DNA from: Microtetraspora glauca
GTDB taxonomy: Bacteria; Actinomycetota; Actinomycetes; Streptosporangiales; Streptosporangiaceae
Assembly (NCBI GenBank): GCA_001570385.1
Contig: BBYL01000014.1
Location: forward strand, 62,001 to 126,000
DNA: 64,000 bases
Direction of reading: 5' to 3'
A program made the position numbers and the translations under genes. Below, piece by piece: positions 51,937-59,551 of this stretch. Under the pieces are notes generated by a model, which saw only the letters and a list, made by a program, of their open reading frames with translations, was not told the origin of the DNA and did no database searches. How positions within the stretch are numbered: position 1 is the first letter of the stretch; the number at the start of each line of letters is the position of its first letter.

Positions 51937-51972
51937 CGAGACATTGTCTCGCGGAGTGAGCACGGTTAGACT
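51937..51972 (+). promoter_or_regulatory. Operator F and promoter of the P450 gene
   Basis: CGAGACATTGTCTCG (51937-51951) is the most symmetrical copy of the operator; with flanking bases the arms are 9 bp perfect (51934-51954). TTGTCT (51944-51949), 17 nt and TAGACT (51967-51972) could be -35 and -10, so here the site covers the -35 box. Confidence 0.7.
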
Positions 51973-52046
51973 CCCGGGACCACAGACACCCAGTGGCGCG
52001 GCTGGGAAACACCGCGCGTCGTCCATGTATGTGGGGCCTGTGCACC

Positions 52047-54260
52047 ATGACCCGACAGGTTGACTTCGACCACCACTCCGCCCTGTGCACGGAGGACCCG
52101 GTCGCCTACTACGAGTCCTTCCGCGAAGGCTGCCCGGTCGGCCGGACGACGGCCCACGGCGGCTACGTCTACACGACCCGCTACGCCGACGTGGTCCGCG
52201 TCGCCCGTGACGACGCGACCTTCTCCTCCTCGCGGGCCGCCGCGGGCAGGGACCGGGTCGCGATCGTGATCCCGAGCGGGCCCGGCCTGGAGCAGTACCC
52301 GATCGAGCTGGACCCGCCGGATTCCACGGGGTACCGCGACCTGATCAACCCGCTGCTCACCCCGGACGCCGTCGAGAGGCTCCGGCCGATGATCGCCCGG
52401 CACGCGACGCGCGTCGTGGACGCGTTCGTCGAGCTCGGCTCGGCCGACTTCGTCAGGGACCTGACCAACCCGCTGCCGGCCGCGGTCACCCTGGACTGGC
52501 TCGGCTTCCCCGAGGAGGACTGGGCCCCGCTGGCCGGGCCCATCCACGACATCTTCGCCGCGCCCGCCGACAGCGACCGGGCCCGCCGCGGGGCCGAGGG
52601 CCTCGTCCACATGGAGCGGCGGATCCGCGAGCTGGTACGGCTGCGCCGCGAGGAGCCCGCGGACGACGCGGTGAGCTTCCTCGTCGCGCGGCGCCGACCC
52701 GACGGCGAACCGTTCGGCGAGGACGAGCTCGTCTCCGTGATCGGCCTGCTCATCGCGGGCGGCGTGGACACCACCACGTCACTGACCGGTTCCGTCCTCG
52801 TGCACCTGAGCCGGAACCCGGACCAGCGCCGGCGCCTCATCGAGTCGCCGGACCTGCTGGACACGGCGACCGAGGAGTTCCTCCGCGCGTTCGCCCCCTC
52901 GCAGTCCATGGCGCGTACGGCCCTGGCCGACGCGGAGGTCGGCGGGTGCCCGGTGCGCGCGGGCGAGCGCGTGCTGATCCCCTGGGTCGCGGCCAACCAC
53001 GACCCGGCGGTCTTCCCCGACCCGGCCGAGATCCGGCTGGACCGGGACGCCACCCGCCACCTCAGCTTCGGCATCGGCACGCACCGCTGTGCCGGGGCCC
53101 ACCTGGCCCGTGCCATGTTCCGCGAGATGATCACCCAGGTGCTGACCAGGCTGCCCGACTTCAGGGTGCTGGAGGAGGGCCTGGTCGCCTACCCCACCCG
53201 GGGCAACCAGTCCGGCTGGGACGCCATCCCCGCCGTCTTCACGCCGGGGCCCCGCAGGGGGACGCCCTCCTCGTCCGGCGCTCCGGCGGCCTTCCAGCAG
53301 GCGGTGCCGTTCGATGTCGTCATCACGGCGGCGGAGGCCGTCGCCGACGGCGTGCTGGCGCTGACGCTGGCCGCGCCGGACGGGGAGGCACTGCCCGCGT
53401 GGGCGCCGGGCGCGCACCTGGAGTTCCGCCTCCCGTCGGGACGCATCCGGCAGTACTCCCTCTGCGGCGACCCGGAGGACCGCGCCTCCTACCGCGTGGC
53501 CGTACTGCGGGAGGACGGCGGGCGCGGCGGCTCGGCCGAGCTGCACGACCTCGCCCGCGCCGGCGTGACCGTCACCGTGAAGGGACCGCGCAACCACTTC
53601 CCCCTCGTCTCCGCCGAGGACTACCTGTTCCTCGCCGGAGGCATCGGCATCACCCCGATCCTGGCCATGGTGCGGGCCGCCGCCCGCGACGGCGCACCCC
53701 TGCGCGCCGTCTACGGCGGCAGGTCGCGTTCCTCCATGGCGTTCGGGGACGAGCTGGTGGAGCACGCGGGGGAGCACGCCGAGCTGCTGCCGCAGGACGA
53801 GCACGGCCTGCCCGACCTGGACGCCGTCCTGGGCTCGGCGGGTCCGGGTACCGCGATCTACTGCTGTGGTCCCGCGGGGATGATCGAGGCGGTCGAGCGG
53901 GCCTGCGCGCGCCTCGGCGTCGGCGACCGGCTGCACATCGAACGGTTCGCGGCCGGCGACGACCTGGAGGTGGCGTTCGACCCCGCGGGCAACACCGCGT
54001 TCGACGTCCATCTCGCCCGCAGCGGCCGTACGGTGCGGGTCAGGGAGGACCAGCGCATCATCGAGGCGGTGCGCGAGGCCGTCCCCGGGCTCTCCTACGA
54101 CTGCGAGAAGGGGTACTGCGGCGCCTGCGAGACGCGGGTGCTCGCCGGAACCCCCGAGCACCGGGACTCCCTGCTCACCCCGGAGGAGCGGGAGTCCGGC
54201 CGGACCATGATGATCTGCGTGGGCCGATCGACGTCACCCCGCCTGGTGCTGGACCTCTGA
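52047..54260 (+). CDS. Self-sufficient cytochrome P450 fused to FMN/2Fe-2S reductase (P450RhF-like)
   Basis: About 737 aa monooxygenase carrying its own electron chain. P450 part (1-410): oxygen-binding I-helix AGGVDTTTS, K-helix Glu-Arg in EEFLRAF, heme loop FGIGTHRCAGAHL with Cys near residue 349. Reductase part, phthalate-dioxygenase-reductase type: FMN motif RQYSLCGDP, NAD(P)H motif GGIGITPILAM and YCCGPAGM, then a plant-type ferredoxin with CEKGYCGAC and a fourth Cys in MMICVG. Electrons flow NAD(P)H to FMN to 2Fe-2S to heme. ATG 52047 has only a weak ribosome site. Substrate unknown; neighbours point to hydroxylation before ADH/ALDH oxidation. Confidence 0.95.
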   Translation: MTRQVDFDHHSALCTEDPVAYYESFREGCPVGRTTAHGGYVYTTRYADVVRVARDDATFSSSRAAAGRDRVAIVIPSGPGLEQYPIELDPPDSTGYRDLINPLLTPDAVERLRPMIARHATRVVDAFVELGSADFVRDLTNPLPAAVTLDWLGFPEEDWAPLAGPIHDIFAAPADSDRARRGAEGLVHMERRIRELVRLRREEPADDAVSFLVARRRPDGEPFGEDELVSVIGLLIAGGVDTTTSLTGSVLVHLSRNPDQRRRLIESPDLLDTATEEFLRAFAPSQSMARTALADAEVGGCPVRAGERVLIPWVAANHDPAVFPDPAEIRLDRDATRHLSFGIGTHRCAGAHLARAMFREMITQVLTRLPDFRVLEEGLVAYPTRGNQSGWDAIPAVFTPGPRRGTPSSSGAPAAFQQAVPFDVVITAAEAVADGVLALTLAAPDGEALPAWAPGAHLEFRLPSGRIRQYSLCGDPEDRASYRVAVLREDGGRGGSAELHDLARAGVTVTVKGPRNHFPLVSAEDYLFLAGGIGITPILAMVRAAARDGAPLRAVYGGRSRSSMAFGDELVEHAGEHAELLPQDEHGLPDLDAVLGSAGPGTAIYCCGPAGMIEAVERACARLGVGDRLHIERFAAGDDLEVAFDPAGNTAFDVHLARSGRTVRVREDQRIIEAVREAVPGLSYDCEKGYCGACETRVLAGTPEHRDSLLTPEERESGRTMMICVGRSTSPRLVLDL

Positions 54261-54268
54261 CGGCGCCT

Positions 54269-54288
54269 CCGGCCCCCTGCGGGGCCGG
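54269..54288 (+). terminator. Hairpin after the P450 gene
   Basis: CCGGCCCC, CTGC loop, GGGGCCGG, 9 nt behind the stop codon. Confidence 0.65.
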
Positions 54289-54304
54289 GTGCCGGAGCCC
54301 CGAC

Positions 54305-54351
54305 GGCCGGTCCTTCCCGTACGCGCCCCGAGGGCGGGGGAGGGACCGGCC
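54305..54351 (-). terminator. Hairpin after the first IclR gene
   Basis: GGCCGGTCCTTCCC (54305-54318) pairs with 54338-54351 with one mismatch; it lies immediately beyond the stop codon of the convergent IclR gene. Confidence 0.6.
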
Positions 54352-54353
54352 GC

Positions 54354-55145
54354 TCAGGCGAGGCCGTCCGGCGACTCCCGGCCCAGCTCCGCGGTGATCT
54401 CGGCGGTGACGCGCTTGAGCGCCTCGGCGGCGGGGGAGCCGCTGCCCGGCGGCACCGAGTCCGTGGTCGCCACGACGGCCATCGTCGCGATCGGCACCTG
54501 GTCGCGGAACACCGGCGCGGCGATGGTGCGCACGCCGTTCACCGACGGCGTGTTGGCCGAGATGTTCTCCTCGCGGATCTTCTTCAGCTCCTGGCGCAGT
54601 TCGGGGGACGCGTCCAGCTCCTGGGACAGCCCGGGTACCTCGCCCTCCGGCAGGAACGCGCAGAAGACCCGGCCCTGGGCGGATTCGGTGCGGGACAGCC
54701 GGGTGCCGGTCCGCACGCTCACGCGGATGATGCGGTCGGTGTTGTCGTCCACCCGGACCACCACCGCGCTGTCGCCGTCCCAGACGCTCAGCACGACGGT
54801 CTCGTCGATCTCGCGGACCAGCCGCTGCATGTACGGCCCGGCGATGCCGATCACCGGCATCCCGGCCCGCGCGGCGGCGGACAACGTCAGGATCTGCGGG
54901 CCCAGGGAGTACAGCGCCTCTCGGTCGTCGTAGCGCAGCAGGTTGCTCTCGCGCAGCGCCTTCGTGTACCGGTGCGCGGTCGCCTTGCTCGTGCCCAGGC
55001 TGGCGGTCAGCTCGTTGAGGCTGAGCTGGGGACGGCTGACCGTGAACGCGCTGAGGATCATGGCCGCGCGCTGGACGGTCTGGATCGCCGGGGCCGCCCG
55101 GTCGCCCCCGGCGCCGGGAGGGGCAGGCGTCGTCTCGTCACCCAT
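54354..55145 (-). CDS. IclR-family transcriptional regulator 1
   Basis: 263 aa. N-terminal winged helix (IQTVQRAAMILSAFTVSRPQ, SLNELTASLGTSKATAHRYT) and C-terminal GAF-like effector domain (AIDETVV-type strand VLSVWDGDSAVVV, QGRVFCAFLPEGE, ISANTPSVNGVRTIAAPVF). ATG 55145. Closely similar in layout and motifs to the second IclR at 58305. Operator C lies 54 nt upstream, consistent with autoregulation. Best candidate, with its paralogue, for the regulator of the island. Confidence 0.93.
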   Translation of the reverse strand: MGDETTPAPPGAGGDRAAPAIQTVQRAAMILSAFTVSRPQLSLNELTASLGTSKATAHRYTKALRESNLLRYDDREALYSLGPQILTLSAAARAGMPVIGIAGPYMQRLVREIDETVVLSVWDGDSAVVVRVDDNTDRIIRVSVRTGTRLSRTESAQGRVFCAFLPEGEVPGLSQELDASPELRQELKKIREENISANTPSVNGVRTIAAPVFRDQVPIATMAVVATTDSVPPGSGSPAAEALKRVTAEITAELGRESPDGLA

Positions 55146-55198
55146 GTGGCTCCTTCGTGTCGCGGTGATGGCTCGGAGGTAGCTCGCGTTCCATTTTC

Positions 55199-55213
55199 CG
55201 AGACGCCATCTTG
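55199..55213. promoter_or_regulatory. Operator C upstream of IclR 1
   Basis: CGAGACGCCATCTTG on the plus strand (CAAGATGGCGTCTCG on the minus), fitting the consensus at every defined position when read on the minus strand. Confidence 0.65.
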
Positions 55214-55269
55214 TGAAAGGGTACGGTTCCCATCCGGTGGGACGGAGCGGTCCGGCGGTGAAGATCTTC

Positions 55270-56598
55270 TCAGGACTGAGACGGTTCGAGAACTGGTTCG
55301 CCGTAAACGACATGCCGCAAGACGATTTCCGCGTATATACGGGCAAATCGCAGCAAAGTGTCCAATTCGACCACATCCCGGCGCGGGTCCGCCGGGTCCG
55401 GCCGTACGGCGGGGCCGACCCTGACGGTGGGCACGCCGTGGCCGCGCAGGACCACGCCGTCGGTCGAGCCCTTCCAGCCACTCACGGGCGGGGGCGGCCC
55501 GCCGTGCTCATGCCGCCACGCGGCGGCGGCGTGCCGTACGACGGCCGCGTCCGGCGGCGTGACGCCGGCGGGATGGGCCTCGCGTGCCTCGACGACCGGC
55601 GCGCACCCGTCCAGTGGGCCACCCCGCAGGCCGGCCTCCAGCGCCTCCCTGATGTCGGCGGCGATGCGCTCGACGTCGTCGCCGGGGACGGTGACCACGT
55701 AGAGATGCAGCTCGACGACGCCGGGCAGCAGGTCGGGCTTGGCCGCGAGGCCGCCGCGCACCGCGCCGATCCCGGCTTCGGCGGCGATCTGGCCGCAGGA
55801 CCCGGCGCGGGTGGCGGCGTACTCCGCGCGCCATCGCTCCAGGACGGTGATCACCTCGCCCAGATGGGCGATCAGGCCGCCCTCGGGCGGCGCCGCGTCC
55901 CTGGCGAGCACCGGACGGTATCCCGTGCCCAGCCGGACCCGGACGAACGCCGCCCCCGGCTCCTCGTACAGGATCCCGGGCGGGCCGCACTTGGCCACCA
56001 CGGCGGCCTCGGGGCGCGGGCGTGTCCGGAGGTACTCCTCCACACCGACCGGCGCGGCCGACTCGGTGGTGGCGGCGAACGGGGAGGCGTGCGTGCCCGC
56101 GCTCGCCAGCAGCAGCGTGAGCCGGTGCGGGACGCCCGCGTCGAGGAGCGCGGCCGCGGCGGCCGTGTACCCCGCCAGGGCCGCGGCGGCCGGGGCCCGC
56201 GCGACACCGAGGCCGAAGCCGGCGAGCAGCCCCGCCTCGGGGACCACGGTCAGGGGAGCGGGGGGAGCGTCGATCCCCGTCGCCCACCGGTCCCGCGCGG
56301 CATCGCCGGGCAGGGAGGTGTCGAGATGGGAGTAGAGGAGCAGCTCCCCGCTTCGGGCGCCGCCTTCATGGACCGAGGTGGCGACGAGGTTCGCGCCCGA
56401 GGCCCCGATGTCGTCGCGGCGGAAGGACAGCGCGGGCCACAGCGGCCCGGCCCACTCCGCGAGCCGGGTCGCGGTGTCGCGCTCGGCGCCGCGCGGGCTC
56501 GGGCCCGCGGCGAGCAGCCGTACCGTCTCGACGATCCGGTCACCGCTGATCGCGGCGTGGGCGGCGCTCCGCAGGCGTTCCAGGGGGTCGGTCGTCAC
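55270..56598 (-). CDS. M20-like metallopeptidase/deacylase homologue with degenerate metal site
   Basis: 442 aa with the M20 fold order: SHLDTSLPGD (first His-x-Asp), a central lid domain (GVVELHLYVVTVPGDDVERI) and a C-terminal helix. The other usual ligands are not seen: the bridging Asp of GxGxxD is replaced (GFGLGVARAP), the Glu-Glu pair is replaced (ASAGTHAS), and the late His is absent near VVELDTLLRF. It may be non-hydrolytic or use altered chemistry. GTG start; divergent from the ferredoxin operon across operator D. Confidence 0.72.
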   Translation of the reverse strand: MTTDPLERLRSAAHAAISGDRIVETVRLLAAGPSPRGAERDTATRLAEWAGPLWPALSFRRDDIGASGANLVATSVHEGGARSGELLLYSHLDTSLPGDAARDRWATGIDAPPAPLTVVPEAGLLAGFGLGVARAPAAAALAGYTAAAAALLDAGVPHRLTLLLASAGTHASPFAATTESAAPVGVEEYLRTRPRPEAAVVAKCGPPGILYEEPGAAFVRVRLGTGYRPVLARDAAPPEGGLIAHLGEVITVLERWRAEYAATRAGSCGQIAAEAGIGAVRGGLAAKPDLLPGVVELHLYVVTVPGDDVERIAADIREALEAGLRGGPLDGCAPVVEAREAHPAGVTPPDAAVVRHAAAAWRHEHGGPPPPVSGWKGSTDGVVLRGHGVPTVRVGPAVRPDPADPRRDVVELDTLLRFARIYAEIVLRHVVYGEPVLEPSQS

Positions 56599-56675
56599 GC
56601 GCGCGCTCCAGACGTTCCGCTCGGGCTCCGCGATGGGGCGCGGAGGACCCTCATCGCACTGATGTTAACTCCATT

Positions 56676-56724
56676 CAAGATGCCATCTCGCATCTTGACA
56701 ACGTTTGCGGCCGGATCCTACTGT
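56676..56724 (+). promoter_or_regulatory. Operator D and promoter of the ferredoxin operon
   Basis: CAAGATGCCATCTCG (56676-56690), embedded in a wider perfect palindrome TCAAGATGC-6 nt-GCATCTTGA (56675-56698). It is followed by TTGACA (56695-56700), an 18-nt spacer and TACTGT (56719-56724). Confidence 0.8.
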
Positions 56725-56876
56725 TCCCTCACGTCGGTGGAGAGGCTGATTCCGCAGGCCAACCGGATTCTCACGGCTCCCGCCGCCACCGGCCCGCCCC
56801 CGTGACGGCGGGCCTCCGGCCAACGGCTCGCGCGCGGCCCCCCGTTCCCGCGCGGGCGCCCATCCCAGGAGGACTG

Positions 56877-57188
56877 ATGGCCTACGTCGTGACCGACGCG
56901 TGCGTGGACGTGCAGGACAGATCGTGCGTCGAGGAATGCCCGGTCGACTGCATCTACGAGGGAGACCGGATGATGTACATCCATCCGGACGAGTGCGTGG
57001 ACTGCGGCCGGTGCGAGCCGGTCTGCCCCGTGACCTCGATCTTCCACACTGACGACCTGCCGCCGAACCTGGCCGGGTTCGCCCAGATCAACACCGAGTT
57101 CTTCGCCGACCTCGGTTCCCCCGGCGGCGCGCGCAAGGTCGGCCGGGCGGGAGCGGACCACCCCGCCGTCACCGGAGGCGGGTCGTGA
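56877..57188 (+). CDS. 7Fe (3Fe-4S/4Fe-4S) ferredoxin
   Basis: 103 aa. Cluster cysteines C9, C17, C21, C25 and C40, C43, C46, C50 in DACVDVQDRSCVEECPVDC and DECVDCGRCEPVCP, the Azotobacter FdI/FdxA spacing. The C-terminus is longer than the cluster domain and Gly-rich. AGGAGG before ATG 56877. Overlaps the reductase gene by 4 nt. Because the island's P450 has a built-in chain, this ferredoxin may feed another oxygenase. Confidence 0.94.
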   Translation: MAYVVTDACVDVQDRSCVEECPVDCIYEGDRMMYIHPDECVDCGRCEPVCPVTSIFHTDDLPPNLAGFAQINTEFFADLGSPGGARKVGRAGADHPAVTGGGS

Positions 57189-58237
57189 CCGCGGGCACCC
57201 TGGACGGCCCCGCGAACGACCTGCCCGCCGAGTCGCCGGGCGGGCCGGACGCGGCGCCGCGCCCGGTCCACGACGTCGACCTGGTGATCGTCGGTGCCGG
57301 TCCTGCCGGGCTGTACGGCGCCTACTACGCCGGTTTCCGCGGCATGTCCGTCGCGCTGATCGACTCCCTGCCCGAGCCCGGGGGCCAGGTGGCCGCGCTG
57401 TACCCGGAGAAGGACATCTTCGACATCGCCGGCTATCCGGCGGTCAAGGGGCAGGCGCTCGTCGACGCCCTGGTCGCCCAGGCGGGCCAGGCCGAGCCGC
57501 TGTACCTGCTCGGGGAGAGCGCCCTGGAACTGCGCCACGACGCGGAATCGGTCGAGGTCGTCACCGACGCGGGCACCCGGGTGCGGGCCAAGGCCCTGCT
57601 CCTCACCGGGGGCATCGGCACCTTCACCCCCAGGGAACTGCCCGCCGGCGGCGAATACCTGGGGCGCGGCCTGCGCTACTTCGTCCGCAAACTGGACGAG
57701 CTGGCCGGGCAGGACGTGGTGGTCGTCGGAGGCGGCGACTCCGCGGTGGACTGGGCGCTCGCGCTCGAGCCGATCGCCCGCTCGCTCACGCTGGTGCACC
57801 GCCGGGACGCCTTCCGCGCGCACGAGCACAGCGTGGCCCGCCTCCAGGCGTCGTCCGTACGGGTGCTCACCCCCTTCGAGGTCGCCGGGATCGCCGGGGA
57901 CGACCGGATCGCCGAGGTGACCGTCGAGCGGGTCAGGAGCGGCGAGCGGGTCACCCTGCCCGCCCAGACCGTCGTGGCCGCGCTGGGCTTCATCGCCGAC
58001 CTGGGGCCGGTCCAGAAGTGGGGCCTCGACCTGCGCAAGCGGCACGTTCTCGTCGACCGCTCCATGCGGACCAACCTGGAGAGGGTGTTCGCCGCGGGCG
58101 ACATCAGCGACTACGACGGCAAGGTCCGGCTGATCTCCGTCGGCTTCGGGGAGGCCGCCGCCGCGGTCAACAACCTTGCTCCGCTCGTGAATCCGGCGTT
58201 CGGCACGGTTCCCGGGCATTCGTCTGATGCGAGTTGA
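57185..58237 (+). CDS. Ferredoxin-NADP reductase, thioredoxin-reductase-like
   Basis: 350 aa flavoprotein: FAD motif LVIVGAGPAGLYGAYYAGF, NADP motif VVVVGGGDSAVDWALAL and C-terminal VFAAGDISDYDGKVRLISVG. It lacks the CxxC of thioredoxin reductases, as in Bacillus YumC-type reductases. An N-terminal Pro/Gly/Asp-rich extension of about 28 residues is non-conserved. GTG overlaps the ferredoxin stop (GTGA). Reduces the ferredoxin with NADPH. Confidence 0.94.
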   Translation: MTAGTLDGPANDLPAESPGGPDAAPRPVHDVDLVIVGAGPAGLYGAYYAGFRGMSVALIDSLPEPGGQVAALYPEKDIFDIAGYPAVKGQALVDALVAQAGQAEPLYLLGESALELRHDAESVEVVTDAGTRVRAKALLLTGGIGTFTPRELPAGGEYLGRGLRYFVRKLDELAGQDVVVVGGGDSAVDWALALEPIARSLTLVHRRDAFRAHEHSVARLQASSVRVLTPFEVAGIAGDDRIAEVTVERVRSGERVTLPAQTVVAALGFIADLGPVQKWGLDLRKRHVLVDRSMRTNLERVFAAGDISDYDGKVRLISVGFGEAAAAVNNLAPLVNPAFGTVPGHSSDAS

Positions 58238-58304
58238 ATGCGCGGGAGCGCGTCCCTGGATAGAGTCCCAACCGACATAAGGGGTACTCGACGGAGGAGA
58301 CGGG

Positions 58305-59081
58305 ATGCCGGGGCCAGGGCAGCGCGACGACGCGAACCAGTCCGGTGAGGCACCCGCCATACAGACGGTCCGGCGCGCGGCGCTGATCCTGAGCGCCTTC
58401 ACCGTCGAACGCCCCAGGCTCAGCCTGAGCGAGATCACCGCTCGCCTCGGCACCAGCAAGCCCACCGCGCATCGGTACACCCGCGCGCTTCGGGCGGCCA
58501 ACCTGCTGCGTTACGACGCGCAGCAGGCGACCTACACGCTGGGGCCGGAGGTGCTGGCCCTGGAGGCCGCCGCCCGCGCCGGGCTGCCCATCGCCGCCGC
58601 GGCCGGGCCGTACCTCGACCTGCTGGTCCGCGAGATCAACCAGACGGCGGTGCTCAGCGTCTGGAACGGCGAGAGCCCTGTCGTGGTGCGGTGCGTCGAC
58701 AACACCGAGGGCGACATCCGGCTGAGCGTGCGCACCGGCTCCACGCTCGACCTGCTCCGCTCGGCGCAGGGCCGTGTCTTCTGCGCGTACCTGCCGGTGG
58801 GCGAGGTCCCCGGGCTGGCGCGCAAACTGCGCGGCATGCCGGAGCTGCGCGGCCTGATCGAGGACGTCCGGCGCACCGGGATCGCGGTCAACTCGCCCGC
58901 CGACCACGGCGTGCGGGTGATCGCCACCCCGATCTTCGAGGGCGAGCAGATCGTGGCGTCGATGGCGGTCGTCGGCACCGTGGCGACGCTGGCTGGAGAG
59001 GCCGAGCACCTGGTGACCGAGGCGCTGCTCGCCGCCTCGCGCCGCCTGTCCGCCGAACTCGGCGGCACCGCCACCGCCTGA
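58305..59081 (+). CDS. IclR-family transcriptional regulator 2
   Basis: 258 aa, paralogue of the regulator at 54354: IQTVRRAALILSAFTVERPR, SLSEITARLGTSKPTAHRYT in the HTH; QGRVFCAYLPVGE and VNSPADHGVRVIATPIFEGE in the effector domain. GGAGGAG before ATG 58305. 67 nt after the reductase gene, possibly on the same transcript from operator D. Two such paralogues suggest dimer exchange or two effectors. Confidence 0.94.
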   Translation: MPGPGQRDDANQSGEAPAIQTVRRAALILSAFTVERPRLSLSEITARLGTSKPTAHRYTRALRAANLLRYDAQQATYTLGPEVLALEAAARAGLPIAAAAGPYLDLLVREINQTAVLSVWNGESPVVVRCVDNTEGDIRLSVRTGSTLDLLRSAQGRVFCAYLPVGEVPGLARKLRGMPELRGLIEDVRRTGIAVNSPADHGVRVIATPIFEGEQIVASMAVVGTVATLAGEAEHLVTEALLAASRRLSAELGGTATA

Positions 59082-59283
59082 CGGCGGTCCGGCACCACAC
59101 ACCACCACCACCGCCCGACGGCGGGTCCGACGTCCGCCGAGAGAGCGGTGGCCGTCGGCACAGGGTCTCCACCCGCCTTCCTCCATGCGGCGATTCACCC
59201 GCCGATCCGGCGATCTCGCCTGCCCGAGTACCCGCGCGCCCACGCGTCATCGGCGGGAAGCGCACCGTCGATGTGACGTAATA

Positions 59284-59332
59284 CGAGATATTGTTTCGCA
59301 TATTGACATGGGCAGAAGGTTCCTCTTACGTT
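59284..59332 (+). promoter_or_regulatory. Operator E and promoter of the hydrolase operon
   Basis: CGAGATATTGTTTCG (59284-59298), TTGACA (59303-59308), an 18-nt spacer and TACGTT (59327-59332). Downstream 11 of 12 bases (TCGCATnTTGACA) match operator D. The rest of the 360-nt gap after the IclR gene (59082-59440) shows no other gene. Confidence 0.75.
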
Positions 59333-59440
59333 CGTGCGTACCCCTCAATCCCCCCTTCCTGGCCGGCCTCGCCCCATCCCGGAACGGCTCAGCCCTCCGG
59401 CGACGCGGGCGCGGCACGGCAAGGGAAGCAAGGAGTCTGC

Positions 59441-59551
59441 ATGCGAACGCGACGCGTGGGAGCCCTCGCGGTTCCGGTCACAGTCCTTCTCCCCACGGCA
59501 TGCGGCGATGGCAACGAGTCCGGCCGGAGCTCCGTGGCGGGCGCTCGATGA
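59441..59551 (+). pseudogene. 36-aa lipoprotein signal-peptide ORF, probable remnant of a binding protein
   Basis: AAGGAG precedes ATG 59441. The product starts MRTRRVGALAVPVTVLLPTAC, a lipoprotein signal with lipobox LPTAC, then only GDGNESGRSS and a few residues before TGA. The stop overlaps the next start (ATGA). Looks like the 5' end of a substrate-binding lipoprotein gene whose body was deleted, leaving its expression signals in front of the hydrolase. A genuine small lipoprotein is less likely. Confidence 0.55.
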
